A DNA stretch of 38,445 nt, taken from an uncultured Eubacteriales bacterium (GTDB lineage: Bacteria; Bacillota; Clostridia; Christensenellales; Aristaeellaceae). Shown in pieces: positions 13,816 through 22,809 of this stretch. The notes below the pieces were generated by a model. That model saw only the letters and a program-made list of their open reading frames with translations. It searched no databases and had not been told where the DNA came from. The DNA lies in contig UQNM01000011.1 in assembly GCA_900542395.1 (NCBI GenBank), positions 1-38,445 on the forward strand. Reading direction: 5' to 3'. The translations under genes were made by a program, and so were the position numbers. The first letter of the stretch is position 1, and the number at the start of each line of letters is the position of its first letter.

Positions 13816-14460
13816 TTACGGCAGTTCGTCAAAGGAATCAATCACCGCGTCGCAGCAGGCGCGAATCGCCTCGCGGTCGCGCGCGTTGGTCGCGTCCGTG
13901 ATGCCGACCACGCCGAGCCCCGCGTTTCTCGCGCCCTGCATGGCGTAGAGCGAATCCTCAAACATGACGCAGTCTTCCTTCGGTACGCCGATGATTTCGC
14001 TCACGCGCTCAAAGAACGCATTCTGGCTCTTGTTGAGGTTCAGCATGTCGGTGGTGAAAATATAATCCAGATTGCTGACCAGATTCGCGCAGTTGAGGCC
14101 GATCATCGCCAATCGGGCGGGCGTCGCCGTCGCGATGACGCATTTCACGCCCCGCGCACGCAGGCGCTTCAAATAGGCCGCTGCGCCGGGCTTATGCGGC
14201 ACGCCGCCGCTGTAAACAGGCTCCATCGCCTCGCAGGCTCTGACGCAGAGCGCCTCAAAATCGGTATCGACCCCGAACTCGCTCCTGAAATAATCCACGA
14301 CCATCGTGCCGGACATGGACATCATGTCCGCTTCCTGTTTTTCCGTCGGCTCGATGCCCATTTCGCGGACGAATGCGCCGTTCATCCTGCGCCACTGGGT
14401 CATGGAATCGAGCAGTGTGCCGTCCATATCGAAAATGGCGGCCTTCATCGTTTCAAGCAT
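13816..14460 (-). CDS. HAD-superfamily hydrolase (beta-phosphoglucomutase-like phosphatase)
   Basis: Cytoplasmic haloacid-dehalogenase phosphatase, 214 residues. Motif I is IFDMDGTLLDS (Asp11, Asp13), followed by a helical cap domain (about 20-95). Motif II threonine is in CVIATATP, motif III lysine in NKSQNAF, and motif IV acidic pair in CVMFEDSLYAM. This is the order of the beta-PGM/phosphoglycolate-phosphatase subgroup; the sugar- or nucleotide-phosphate substrate cannot be told from sequence alone. The start chosen is the ATG at 14460 (MLETMKAAIF), with AAAGGA about 5 nt upstream; upstream in-frame codons would run across the promoter. It is divergent from the PAP2/MATE operon and has its own promoter at 14516-14544. 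Confidence 0.92.
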   Translation of the reverse strand: MLETMKAAIFDMDGTLLDSMTQWRRMNGAFVREMGIEPTEKQEADMMSMSGTMVVDYFRSEFGVDTDFEALCVRACEAMEPVYSGGVPHKPGAAAYLKRLRARGVKCVIATATPARLAMIGLNCANLVSNLDYIFTTDMLNLNKSQNAFFERVSEIIGVPKEDCVMFEDSLYAMQGARNAGLGVVGITDATNARDREAIRACCDAVIDSFDELP

Positions 14461-14515
14461 ATTGATCCTTTCCGGGGCGCTTCCGCACAGGCGGCGCGCC
14501 CGATCCAATGGTTTT

Positions 14516-14544
14516 ATTATACCGATCTTCCCCCGTTCAGTCAA
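14516..14544 (-). promoter_or_regulatory. Promoter of the HAD hydrolase gene
   Basis: Minus strand: TTGACT (14539-14544), 17-bp spacer, TATAAT (14516-14521). The -35 overlaps the AAGGAGG ribosome binding site of the divergent PAP2 gene. I see no equally clear plus-strand promoter in this 95-bp gap. Confidence 0.75.
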
Positions 14545-14555
14545 GGAGGCCGTTT

Positions 14556-15056
14556 ATGACCCGCGAGCAATACATCCGCATGACCGAGGCCACGCGCCGC
14601 GTCGCCGACCGCCTGCCGGGCAGGGAAAAGGCGCTCCGCGCGCCGACGCTGCTCTGCGCGGCAATTTACTGCGCGTCGCTTCTGTATCTGATGTTCACCG
14701 GCGACGGGCGCATCGTCCGCGCGGTGCTCGTCCCCGCCGCCTGTTTCGCCGTGGTGACGGCGCTGCGCCCGCTGATCGGCAAGCAGCGCCCCTACGATCG
14801 CTACGGCGCGCCGCCCGTCGGCGCATACAGCCCCGGCAAGGGCAAGAGCATGCCCAGCCGCCACACCGCCAGCGCCGCCGCCATCGCCTGCGCCGTCGTC
14901 TACGTCTTTCCGCGTCCGGCGGTCGTCGTCTGCATGGCGCTGCTCTGCGCGCTCATCGGCGGCCTTCGCGTGCTCTCCGGCCAGCACGATCTCAGCGACG
15001 TTCTGGCCGCGCTGGCGCTGAGCCTCGCGCTCTCGCTGGCGGGGTATCTGCTCTGA
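14556..15056 (+). CDS. PAP2-superfamily phosphatase (membrane)
   Basis: Small membrane phosphatase of the type-2 phosphatidic-acid phosphatase family, 166 residues. The three signature motifs are all present: KQRP (Lys76, Arg78), PSRHT (100-104, with the acid-base His103) and R-X5-H-X3-D (Arg138, His144, Asp148, in LRVLSGQHDLSDV). About four or five membrane segments lie at 30-47, 53-73, 105-118, 121-137 and 149-165. Likely substrates are lipid or isoprenoid phosphates such as undecaprenyl diphosphate or phosphatidylglycerol phosphate; which one is not visible. Start ATG at 14556, with AAGGAGG 6 nt upstream. It is followed 52 bp later by a MATE exporter on the same strand, so the two are probably co-transcribed. 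Confidence 0.92.
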   Translation: MTREQYIRMTEATRRVADRLPGREKALRAPTLLCAAIYCASLLYLMFTGDGRIVRAVLVPAACFAVVTALRPLIGKQRPYDRYGAPPVGAYSPGKGKSMPSRHTASAAAIACAVVYVFPRPAVVVCMALLCALIGGLRVLSGQHDLSDVLAALALSLALSLAGYLL

Positions 15057-15108
15057 TTTCAACCCGTCCGTCCGCTAAAGAATCACTGAAGCCAAGGAGA
15101 ATTAAGCC

Positions 15109-16476
15109 ATGAAATCCATGACAGCCGAACAGCGCAACCACATGCTCCTCTGCGACCCGGTGAGCCGCGTCATCCCGGAGCTCGCCGTGCCGACGATCAT
15201 CTCCATGCTCATCACCAACATTTACAACATGGCCGATACCTTCTTCGTCAGCCAGCTCGGCACCTCCGCCTCCGGCGCGGTGGGCGTCATCTTCTCCGCC
15301 ATGGCGATCATTCAGGCCGTCTCCTTTATGATCGGCATGGGCGCGGGCACGCACGTCAGCCAGGCGCTCGGCGCGGGCAACCGTGAAAAGGCCGACGCCT
15401 ACGCCTCCACGTCGTTCTTCACGGCGTTCATCGCGGGCGTCATTCTGGCGTTTTTCAGCCTGACGAACATCGACGCCGTCGTTCGTTTCCTCGGCTCGAC
15501 GGAGACCATCGCCCCCTACGCCAAGGATTATGCCACCTACATCTTCTACGCCATGCCGTTTATGATGTGCTCGTTCGTGATGAACAACCTGCTGCGCTTT
15601 GAGGGGCTGACGATGTACGGCATGGTCGGCATCACCGCGGGCGGTATTCTCAACATCGTGCTCGACCCCATCCTCATCTTCGCGCTGGATATGGGCACGG
15701 CGGGCGCGGCGCTGGCGACGGCGCTCTCGCAGGTCGTCAGCTTCTGCATCCTGCTGACGATGTGCAACACGAAGGCGGACGCGCTCTCCATCCGCTTTTC
15801 GCATTTCAAGCCCAGCCTCCGGATCTACGGCGGCATCTGCTACAACGGCATCCCCTCCCTCGGCCGTCAGGGCATCGCGAGCATTTCGAACATCCTGCTC
15901 AATAACGCGGCGGGGGTTTACGGCGACGCGGCGATTGCCGCCATGTCCATCGTCTGCCGCTACGCGATGTTCATCAATTCCTCCGTCATCGGCTTCGGTC
16001 AGGGCTTCCAGCCGGTCTGCGGCTTCTCTTACGGCGCGGGCAAGTTCGGGCGCGTGCGCGAGGCCTTCTGGTTCTGCGTGAAGGTCGTGACCGTCATTTT
16101 GGTCGTGCTGTGCGTCATCTCCCTGCCGTTCTCCGGCCAGATCATCGCCCTGTTCCGCCGCGACGATCCGCAGGTCATCGAAATCGGCACCTTCGCCCTG
16201 CGTCTTCAGCTTCTGACCCTGCCGCTCTGGGGCTATATCACCATGTGCAACATGTTCACGCAGGCCATCGGCTACGGCGTGCGCTCCACGATCATCTCCA
16301 CCGCGCGTCAGGGCATCTTCCTCATCCCGGCGCTGCTGATCTTCCCGCGCGTCTTCGGTCTGCTCGGCATCCAGATCAGCCAACCCGTCGCGGATATCTG
16401 CACGCTGGCGCTGTGCATCGCCATGATGAGCGGGATTCTGCGCCAGCTCAAAGCGCGCGAAGCGAATGCGGGCTGA
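15109..16476 (+). CDS. MATE-family efflux transporter
   Basis: Multidrug and toxin extrusion-type exporter in the cytoplasmic membrane, 455 residues, about 12 membrane segments in two similar halves. Family features include LAVPTIISMLITNIYNMADT near the N-terminus and VGFGQGFQPV-like QGFQPVCGFSYGAG around 300, the second-half equivalent of the QALGAGN motif around 84-90. It should use a Na+ or H+ gradient to expel cationic drugs or metabolites; substrate is unknown. Start ATG at 15109 with AAGGAG 9 nt upstream. It is second after the PAP2 gene and followed by a strong terminator. Nothing is missing in the visible fold. Confidence 0.94.
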   Translation: MKSMTAEQRNHMLLCDPVSRVIPELAVPTIISMLITNIYNMADTFFVSQLGTSASGAVGVIFSAMAIIQAVSFMIGMGAGTHVSQALGAGNREKADAYASTSFFTAFIAGVILAFFSLTNIDAVVRFLGSTETIAPYAKDYATYIFYAMPFMMCSFVMNNLLRFEGLTMYGMVGITAGGILNIVLDPILIFALDMGTAGAALATALSQVVSFCILLTMCNTKADALSIRFSHFKPSLRIYGGICYNGIPSLGRQGIASISNILLNNAAGVYGDAAIAAMSIVCRYAMFINSSVIGFGQGFQPVCGFSYGAGKFGRVREAFWFCVKVVTVILVVLCVISLPFSGQIIALFRRDDPQVIEIGTFALRLQLLTLPLWGYITMCNMFTQAIGYGVRSTIISTARQGIFLIPALLIFPRVFGLLGIQISQPVADICTLALCIAMMSGILRQLKAREANAG

Positions 16477-16506
16477 GCCTGCCCCCTTTGCCAAAGCAAA
16501 TGAAAC

Positions 16507-16552
16507 GCTCCCCGCGTTTCCTCCATTTGTAAGGACGCGGGGAGCATTTTTT
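16507..16552 (+). terminator. Terminator of the PAP2/MATE operon
   Basis: Arms GCTCCCCGCGT (16507-16517) and ACGCGGGGAGC (16535-16545) followed by a run of six T. Its mirror image may also help end the convergent M42 transcript. Confidence 0.88.
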
Positions 16553-16597
16553 ATTTTTCTTCGGGTAAAAACCCCATCGGGAAACGCGCGTTACGCC

Positions 16598-17635
16598 TTA
16601 CCCCACGTACCCGATCAGCGTCTTGAGCGTGGCCAGCGCACCTTCCACATGGCTGCGCTCATAGCCGTGGGAGGCATACACGCCCGAACCGATCAGGCCG
16701 TGGCGGATATCGTAGCCCGCGCGGAGGGTCGCCTCCACGTCGCTGCCGTAGCGCGGATAGACGTCCACCGCGTAAGGCGCGCCCATCTTCTCCGCTGCCG
16801 CAATCAGCCCGCGCACCACGTCGTAGTGATACGGGCCGCCGCTGTCCTTCGCGCAGATGGAAACCATGCGCTCGTCGCAGGTCAGCCCCTCGCCGACGCA
16901 GCCCATGTCCACAGAGATGGCCTCCGTCACGCCCGCGGGCACGCTCGCGCTGCCGCCGTGGCCGACCTCCTCAAACGAGGTGATGTGCACATAGACCGCG
17001 CGCTCCGGCGTGATCTGCTCGTCCTTCAAATATTTCGCGTAGCCCAGCAGAATCCCGACGCTCAGCTTGTCGTCGAGGAAGCGGCTCTTGATGTAGCCGC
17101 TCTGCGTCACGCGGGTGCGCGGCTCGAAGCAGACGTAATCGCCCGTGCGGACGCCGAGCTTCTTCACATCCTCCGCGTCGGCCACCGGCTCGTCGAGCAC
17201 GATTTCAACCGTGTCAAACGTGCGCTGCGTATCGGCGTATTTCTCGTTGACGTGGGTGGATGCGTTGATGAGCTGCGCCGTGCCCTCGATCACGCCGTCG
17301 AACTTGGTAACGACGCGGCAATTCTCCGTCTCCACGTTTTCGGCGCGCAGGCCGCCGATGGGCGTGATTTTCAGCCGCCCGTTCGCCTTGATCTGGCAGA
17401 CCATGCCGCCAAGGGTATCCATGTGTGCCTCCAGCAGCAGGCCGTTTTCCCGATCCCGGCCGCCGAGGCAGACGAGCACGCCGTCCTTTCGGGTCGTCTG
17501 CGGCGCATAGCCAAGCGCCTCAAACCGCGCCGCCACGTGCTCCGCCGCCTTTTTCGTCATGCCGCTCGGGCTGTCGATGGCCAACAGGTTTTTCGTCTCC
17601 TCGATGATAAACGCGCCGTATTCGTTCCAGTTCAT
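16598..17635 (-). CDS. M42-family metallopeptidase (glutamyl aminopeptidase-like)
   Basis: Cytoplasmic dinuclear zinc or cobalt aminopeptidase, 345 residues. The M42 ligand set is visible: EAHMDT (His71, Asp73), the bridging aspartate in FLDDK (188-189), the catalytic and ligand glutamates FEEVG (Glu222, Glu223), SVDMG (Asp243) and ASHGYER (His323). These enzymes form large tetrahedral particles that trim peptides. Start ATG at 17635, with AGGAGG 8 nt upstream. It is the third gene of an operon after a PucR regulator and a nucleoid-associated protein, only 15 bp after the latter. Peptide specificity cannot be read from sequence. Confidence 0.94.
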   Translation of the reverse strand: MNWNEYGAFIIEETKNLLAIDSPSGMTKKAAEHVAARFEALGYAPQTTRKDGVLVCLGGRDRENGLLLEAHMDTLGGMVCQIKANGRLKITPIGGLRAENVETENCRVVTKFDGVIEGTAQLINASTHVNEKYADTQRTFDTVEIVLDEPVADAEDVKKLGVRTGDYVCFEPRTRVTQSGYIKSRFLDDKLSVGILLGYAKYLKDEQITPERAVYVHITSFEEVGHGGSASVPAGVTEAISVDMGCVGEGLTCDERMVSICAKDSGGPYHYDVVRGLIAAAEKMGAPYAVDVYPRYGSDVEATLRAGYDIRHGLIGSGVYASHGYERSHVEGALATLKTLIGYVG

Positions 17636-17650
17636 GGGATGTCCTCCTTG

Positions 17651-18655
17651 TCACTCCGTCTTCAATTCCTGCACTTTATTGATGATGATGGAAATCGTGC
17701 CGTCCCCGTTCTCCACGACGGCGAAGCTGTTTTCGTCGTCCGCCAGTTCGCGCGGCAGGGTGATGGAAATGCCGGTATCCGTCTTGATCTTCACCCGCTG
17801 GAGCTGGGCGACGACGCGCTTGTTTTCCACCGGGATGACGGGTTCGAGCTGCTCCTCCTGAATCTGGCGGGCGACCTGCTCGATGATCGCCTCGCGCTCA
17901 GGGTCGGAGCGGAAAACCTCCTCCGCCACGTCCTTCACGTCGATCACGCCCTTTTCCTCGATGGATTTGCTCATCGCGCGCTTGACCATCGGGGTCAGCA
18001 TCGGGGTGTCCATCTCGGACGGCGCGGCCTCGGCAATCGCCTGCGCGACGGCCTGCACCGCCTCCTTGGTGGATTTCGTTTCCGCCATCGCAAAGAGCGC
18101 CTGCGCGAACAGCGCGCGGTTGCCCACGTTGGTCAGCACCTGCGCGTCCCGCAGGCGGATATCGCCGGTGGACAGGTTGACCACGAAGCCCGAGCAGCCC
18201 TTGCTGCCCGGCAGCGGGAGCACCGCGCCAAAGGGGACGACCTGCGTGCCGGTCGTTCCATCCTCGGCCACGTCGAGCCGGTGCACCATCGCGCCGCGAT
18301 AGGGGAGCTGCGCCACGCACAGGTGCGGGTTGCCGTCCTTCTCAAAGGAAAAAATCACCATATCGAAACCCTCGCGCGGGATTTCGAGCGCCTGCATGGT
18401 CTCGTCCATGCTGCGCATCAGCGCGTCCGCCGCCTCCTGAAACGGCGTGAGGATGAAGCGGCGCAGCATCTCCTCCTGCGCGCTGTTCGGCTCCACGCAG
18501 GTCGTGCGGCTTCCGTCGGAGGCCATCAGCTTATCCGCCACGGTGGACAGATACGCCGCGGCCTCGTCGCCGGGCTTGCCCACCTTGTCGGGAAAAATCG
18601 GCGCCGCCTGGCTTCCGTCGTACAGATACAGCGCGGCGCGAGCGATAATGTTCAT
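17651..18655 (-). CDS. Nucleoid-associated protein (NdpA-like family)
   Basis: Member of the 37-kDa nucleoid-associated protein family, 334 residues, soluble. The family's C-terminal signature is well kept: VKIKTDTGISITLP around 281-294 and ENGDGTISIIINKV near the end. The central part contains STKEAVQAVAQAIAE and the VAEEVF segment typical of clostridial members. The role of the family is poorly known; E. coli YejK/NdpA is nucleoid-associated. The start chosen is the ATG at 18655 (MNIIARAALYLYDG), with AAGGAGAG 6 nt upstream; a TTG/ATG further upstream would add seven residues that overlap this site. It lies between a PucR regulator and an M42 peptidase on one transcript. Confidence 0.85.
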   Translation of the reverse strand: MNIIARAALYLYDGSQAAPIFPDKVGKPGDEAAAYLSTVADKLMASDGSRTTCVEPNSAQEEMLRRFILTPFQEAADALMRSMDETMQALEIPREGFDMVIFSFEKDGNPHLCVAQLPYRGAMVHRLDVAEDGTTGTQVVPFGAVLPLPGSKGCSGFVVNLSTGDIRLRDAQVLTNVGNRALFAQALFAMAETKSTKEAVQAVAQAIAEAAPSEMDTPMLTPMVKRAMSKSIEEKGVIDVKDVAEEVFRSDPEREAIIEQVARQIQEEQLEPVIPVENKRVVAQLQRVKIKTDTGISITLPRELADDENSFAVVENGDGTISIIINKVQELKTE

Positions 18656-18697
18656 GCGTTTCTCTCCTTCAAACAAGCGAAAAATTCAAGCGGGCGA

Positions 18698-19855
18698 TCA
18701 GGCCTGCTCCTCCGTCAAAATCCGCGACAGGCTCACCGTCAGGCTGAGCATCGGCGCAAAGAGCGGGTCATCCTCCATGCCCATGATGCGCTGAATCTTA
18801 CTCAGGCGGTAGCGCACCGTGTTCGGATGCTGAAACAGCGCCTTGGCGGCGGCCGCAATCTCCATGTTTTCCTTGACGTAGACCAGCGCCGTCTGTTCCA
18901 GATTGGTGTGGTTCTGCGCGTCGTATTCGCGGATGGCGGAGAGCACCCGACGGCAGCGGTCGCAGACGAAGGGGTTTTCGCTCATCGGGAACAGATAGGC
19001 GTAAAGCCCCAGCTCATGCGCGCCGAGCGCCGCCTTTCCGCAGAGCTTCGCCGCCCGCGCGGCATACACCGCCTCGCACATCGACGTGCCGAGCTGCGCG
19101 CGCGCCTCCCGCAAATCGCTCTGCCCGATGACGACGGCCTGCGCGTCAATGCCCGCGCGCGTCAGCATGTCGCCAAAACGCGCGCGCGCTTCCTCGGCGG
19201 TCAGGCCGTCCTCCTCGCGGCAAAGCGCCAGCATCATCCGCCGCCACTCGATGAACGTACAGCGCCGCGCCGCGTCCGCGTCCGTCTCCAGCAGCGCGTA
19301 GAGCCTGTCGTCCAGCGAGACCACGCGCTCCTTAGGGTTGACGGCGTACAGCCGATAGCGCCCATGCCCGACCGGGTCGATGCGCCGCGCGCGCTCCCGC
19401 GTCTGCTCCTCGGTCAGGTCGCCGCGCATCAGCGCGTCAACGTCCTGCTCGAAGCCGGAAAAATGCCGCTTGCCGCGGATGAGGTCGGTCACCTGCAAAA
19501 TGACCTCCTCGATGTATGTGTCGTCAAAGAGAAACACGGGCGTGCCCAGCCGGTTGGCCAGCGCGATCACCGACTGCGGCAGCTCGCTGAAATACGCCGT
19601 TTTCACCATCAGGCTCGCGATGCCCTGATTCATCAGCGCCTGAAGGGAGTGCGCCACGAGCTGCGCGTCGCCGCGCGCGTAAGCCAGCGTGGTTACGACC
19701 AGATCGCCGCGGTAAAAATCCGGAAGCTGCACGCGGGAGGGGTCGTATTCAAACAGAACGGCCGCCGTCACGGTGCGCTCCAATCCGTCCCGACCGGCGA
19801 TCAGGCGCAAACGCTGAATGTCCTGAAGCCGAAACAGCTCTTTAATGTGAATCAA
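18698..19855 (-). CDS. PucR-family transcriptional regulator (TTG start)
   Basis: Regulator of 385 residues. The N-terminal ~120 residues match the PucR sensory domain (LRLIAGRDGLERTVTAA, DLVVTTLAYARGD), and the C-terminus has the PucR/CdaR-type HTH: AAAKALFQHPNTVRYRLSKI around 345-364. The middle resembles a GGDEF-like PucR linker region and has no catalytic motif. Family members respond to purine, amino-acid or sugar-acid signals; which applies here is unknown. The start is TTG at 19855: AGGAGGGG lies 7 nt upstream and no ATG fits nearby. The N-terminus MIHIKELFRLQDIQRLRL is family-typical. First gene of the PucR / nucleoid protein / M42 operon, 42 bp before the second gene. Confidence 0.9.
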   Translation of the reverse strand: MIHIKELFRLQDIQRLRLIAGRDGLERTVTAAVLFEYDPSRVQLPDFYRGDLVVTTLAYARGDAQLVAHSLQALMNQGIASLMVKTAYFSELPQSVIALANRLGTPVFLFDDTYIEEVILQVTDLIRGKRHFSGFEQDVDALMRGDLTEEQTRERARRIDPVGHGRYRLYAVNPKERVVSLDDRLYALLETDADAARRCTFIEWRRMMLALCREEDGLTAEEARARFGDMLTRAGIDAQAVVIGQSDLREARAQLGTSMCEAVYAARAAKLCGKAALGAHELGLYAYLFPMSENPFVCDRCRRVLSAIREYDAQNHTNLEQTALVYVKENMEIAAAAKALFQHPNTVRYRLSKIQRIMGMEDDPLFAPMLSLTVSLSRILTEEQA

Positions 19856-19897
19856 GCCCGTTCCCCTCCTGCGCTTTTTTGCGGATGAACCGCGTAT

Positions 19898-19926
19898 ATT
19901 TTATCATTTTTTGCTTTTTCCTGCAA
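19898..19926 (-). promoter_or_regulatory. Promoter of the pucR-type operon
   Basis: Minus strand: TTGCAG (19921-19926), 17-bp spacer, TAAAAT (19898-19903). It starts almost inside the terminator of the upstream ABC operon (19928-19961). Confidence 0.65.
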
Positions 19927-19927
19927 G

Positions 19928-19961
19928 ATAAAAGACGACCGGATTTCTTCCTCCGGTCGTC
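19928..19961 (-). terminator. Terminator of the Fbp/Afu-type ABC operon
   Basis: Minus strand: GACGACCGGA (19952-19961) pairs with TCCGGTCGTC (19934-19943), followed by TTTTATCTT. It ends the second ABC operon 35 bp after the permease stop. Confidence 0.85.
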
Positions 19962-19995
19962 CCTTCGGCAGTCCGCCGCTTGGGCGGGCTGCAAA

Positions 19996-21660
19996 TTACA
20001 TGGTGATCTCTTTCTTACCGCTCACCTTGAAGAACACCGCCAGCGCGATGATCGTCGAGAACGTCAGGATGGCGGAGATGGCGGAAGCCACGCCGTCGTT
20101 GCCGCGGATGATCTGGGAATAGATTTCCAGCGTCATCGTCTTGGTCTTGCTCGTGTAGAGGATGATGGAGGTGGACAGCTCCGTGATAATCATGATCCAT
20201 GAAAGGATTGCGCCGGAGATAACGCCGGACATCATCATCGGCACGGTGACCTTAAAGAATGTCTTGAAATCCGACGCGCCGAGGTTGATGGAGGCCTCCT
20301 CGATGCTGGGCGAAATGTTGCGCAGAATCGCCGAGGAGGAGCGGATCGTATACGGCATACGGCGAATCGTATACGAGAGGATCATAATGAACGCGCCGCC
20401 CGTCAGCAGCAGCGGCTTTTTGTTGAACGTGGTCAGCAGCGCAATGCCGAGGATGGAGCCCATGACCGTCTCCGGGAACATGGAAACCACGTCGATCGCC
20501 GCGTTGAACACGTTGCGGCGGCGCACCACCACGTAGGAGACGAACAGCGACACCAGCACGATCACGAAAATCGCGGCGAACGCCAGCGCGTAGGTGTGCA
20601 CAATGGAGCTGCCGACGGTGGAAAACGCCTCCTTATAGCTGCCAAGACCGAAGCCGTCGGTGTAGAGCTTGCCGCTCGTGTTGCGGAAGGAGGAGTAGAT
20701 GACGTAGCACTGCGGCATGATGGCCAGCCCGACCAGAATGTAGCAGTACGCATGCGCGAGCACGTTCTTCACGCCGTGGAGCTTTTTCGCCTCGACGGGA
20801 TGCAGCGCGCTCATGGAGAACACCTTGCGGTTGGCGATGTACTTTTGCAGCAGGAACACCGCCGTCGTAATCACAATCGCGATGATGGAAATTGCCGCGG
20901 CCATGCCGTCGCTCGAACCGATTTCGGAGAGGAACTCCTTGTAAACGACGACCGGCAGGGTGTTGTAGTTTTCGCCGATGAGCATCGGGGTGCCGTAGTC
21001 GGCGAACGTGCGCATGAACACCATCAGCGCGCCGGAGAGCAGCGTCGGCAGAATCAGCGGCAGCACGATCTTGAAGATCTTGCGCGCGCCGGAGCAGCCG
21101 AGGCTCTCGCTCGCCTCGACCAGCGAATTATCCAGATTCTTGAACGCGCCGGAGACGAACATGAACACCAGCGAATAGAGCTGCAAGCTCATAACGATGA
21201 CGCAGCCCTTGAAGCCGTAGATGTCGCCGAGCCTGAAGCCGAATGTGTTGAGCAGGAAATTGGTGATGGTTCCGTTGCGGCCGCAGAGCATGATCCATGC
21301 GTAAGCGCCGATAAACGGCGCGCTCATCGAACTGACGAGAATCAGGATTTGCAGCGCGCCGGCGAAGCGGATCTTCACCGTGGACATGATGTAGGCCAGC
21401 GGCGTCGCCAGCAGCACGGTAATCAGCGTCACGGTCGCGGAGATCTTGAGGCTGCCCCAGATCGCGCGCTGATAATATTTCTTGTGGAAGACCTTGGCGA
21501 AATACTGCCATGTGAAACCGCCGTCCTCGCCGATGACGCTCTTGCTGAGCATGCTGATGAGCGGATAGAGCAGGAACAGCATGTAGAAGATGCTGACGCC
21601 GACGGTGACGATCATCCACAGATCCCAGCGAATCTTTTTGCGGGGCGCTTTAGCGGACAT
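19996..21660 (-). CDS. Fused double ABC permease (FbpB/AfuB-like)
   Basis: Membrane subunit with two permease halves in one chain, 554 residues and about 12 membrane segments. Each half has an EAA coupling loop: EASESLGCSGARKIFKIVLP around 180-200 and EASINLGASDFKTFFKVTVP around 465-485. The fused form with a partner FbpC-like ATPase is the Fe(III)/sugar-phosphate (Fbp/Afu/Sfu) architecture. The N-terminus MSAKAPRKKIRWDLWM starts at the ATG at 21660, which overlaps the stop of the ATPase gene by 11 bp, so translation is coupled. It is the last gene of the operon. Whether the cargo is iron, phosphonate or a phosphorylated sugar is not visible here. Confidence 0.93.
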   Translation of the reverse strand: MSAKAPRKKIRWDLWMIVTVGVSIFYMLFLLYPLISMLSKSVIGEDGGFTWQYFAKVFHKKYYQRAIWGSLKISATVTLITVLLATPLAYIMSTVKIRFAGALQILILVSSMSAPFIGAYAWIMLCGRNGTITNFLLNTFGFRLGDIYGFKGCVIVMSLQLYSLVFMFVSGAFKNLDNSLVEASESLGCSGARKIFKIVLPLILPTLLSGALMVFMRTFADYGTPMLIGENYNTLPVVVYKEFLSEIGSSDGMAAAISIIAIVITTAVFLLQKYIANRKVFSMSALHPVEAKKLHGVKNVLAHAYCYILVGLAIMPQCYVIYSSFRNTSGKLYTDGFGLGSYKEAFSTVGSSIVHTYALAFAAIFVIVLVSLFVSYVVVRRRNVFNAAIDVVSMFPETVMGSILGIALLTTFNKKPLLLTGGAFIMILSYTIRRMPYTIRSSSAILRNISPSIEEASINLGASDFKTFFKVTVPMMMSGVISGAILSWIMIITELSTSIILYTSKTKTMTLEIYSQIIRGNDGVASAISAILTFSTIIALAVFFKVSGKKEITM

Positions 21661-22741
21661 CGTTCACAACCCCTTTCGTCAGGTTGGTCTTGCCGTCTGC
21701 GGTGAACACGTTGATCTTGTCCTGCTTGAGGGTCAGCTTGACCTTCGTGCCGTTGGGGATGATGCTGGAAATCGAGCTTTCCTCGACGATCTCGGCGTTG
21801 GTGCCGTCGTAGAGCTCGACGAAGTACGTCGTGTTCAGTCCGAGGAACACGCTGGAAACCACCGTCGCGTCGATGCCCTGCTGGCCGTCCGCCGCGAGCA
21901 CAAACTCCTCCGGGCGAACCGCGACCAGCACATCCTCCGCCGGGGCGTTGCCGCAGTTGTCGTAGGGGGTCACGTAGCCGTTGCCGAAGTGCAGCGCGCC
22001 CTGCGCGTAGCGCGCGCTGAGCGTGTTGCTGCGGCCGATGAAGTTGGCGACAAACTGGTTTGCCGGGCGCTGATAGATGCTCTTGGGCGTGGAGACGTGC
22101 TGAATCACGCCGCCGGACATGACCGCGATGCGGTCGGAAACGGCCATGGCCTCCTCCTGATCGTGCGTGACGTAGATCGTGGTGATGCCGACGCTGTTCT
22201 GAATCTGGCGGATGGCGTTGCGCATCTCGATGCGCAGCTTCGCGTCGAGGTTGGAAAGCGGCTCATCCATCAGCAGCACGTCCGGCTTGATGACGATGGC
22301 GCGGGCGAGCGCGACGCGCTGCTGCTGGCCGCCGGAAAGGCGCTCGGGCAGGCGGTCGGCATACTGGGTGATCTTCACGGTCTCCAAAATCTCATCGACG
22401 CGCCGCTTGATCTCGTTTTTCGGCAGATGGCGGTTTTCAAGGCCGAAGGCGACGTTCTCGCGCACGGTCATGTGCGGAAAGACGGCGTAATTCTGGAAAA
22501 CCATGCCGATGTTGCGCTTGTTCGGGGCGATATCGTTGATGACCCTGCCGTTAAAGGCGATGGTGCCGCCCTCGATGGAGTTGAAGCCCGCGACCATGCG
22601 CAGCAGCGTCGTCTTGCCGCAGCCGGAGGGGCCGAGCAGCGTGAAGAACTCGCCCTCCCTGACGTCCAGATTCAGGTCGGGGATGATGACGTTCTCCCCA
22701 TATTTCTTGACGATGTGCTCAAAATGAATCCCTACGCTCAT
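21650..22741 (-). CDS. ABC transporter ATP-binding protein (FbpC/PotA type)
   Basis: ATPase of the second importer, 363 residues. Walker A GPSGCGKT at 37-44, Q-loop in VFQNYAVFPH (81-90), signature LSGGQQQR at 135-142, Walker B LLMDEP at 156-161, and the H-loop in TIYVTHDQEEAM. The C-terminal ~110 residues form a TOBE regulatory domain (VAVRPEEFVL). The start chosen is the ATG at 22741 (MSVGIHFEHIVK), with AAAGGAA about 9 nt upstream; an in-frame ATG at 22858 would add 39 unrelated residues across a terminator hairpin. It lies between the binding-protein and permease genes and overlaps the permease by 11 bp. Confidence 0.94.
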   Translation of the reverse strand: MSVGIHFEHIVKKYGENVIIPDLNLDVREGEFFTLLGPSGCGKTTLLRMVAGFNSIEGGTIAFNGRVINDIAPNKRNIGMVFQNYAVFPHMTVRENVAFGLENRHLPKNEIKRRVDEILETVKITQYADRLPERLSGGQQQRVALARAIVIKPDVLLMDEPLSNLDAKLRIEMRNAIRQIQNSVGITTIYVTHDQEEAMAVSDRIAVMSGGVIQHVSTPKSIYQRPANQFVANFIGRSNTLSARYAQGALHFGNGYVTPYDNCGNAPAEDVLVAVRPEEFVLAADGQQGIDATVVSSVFLGLNTTYFVELYDGTNAEIVEESSISSIIPNGTKVKLTLKQDKINVFTADGKTNLTKGVVNDVR

Positions 22742-22809
22742 ATCCGTTGATTCCTTTCGCGTTATTTTCCCGTTTAGCCGGGCCTTCGGCTCGTGCGCCT
22801 TCCGCCCTA

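Noticed and set aside
16466..19888. Plus-strand frame of over 1100 codons opposite the M42/NdpA/PucR genes
   Set aside because: Antisense to three well-supported genes, with the low-complexity composition typical of such shadows.
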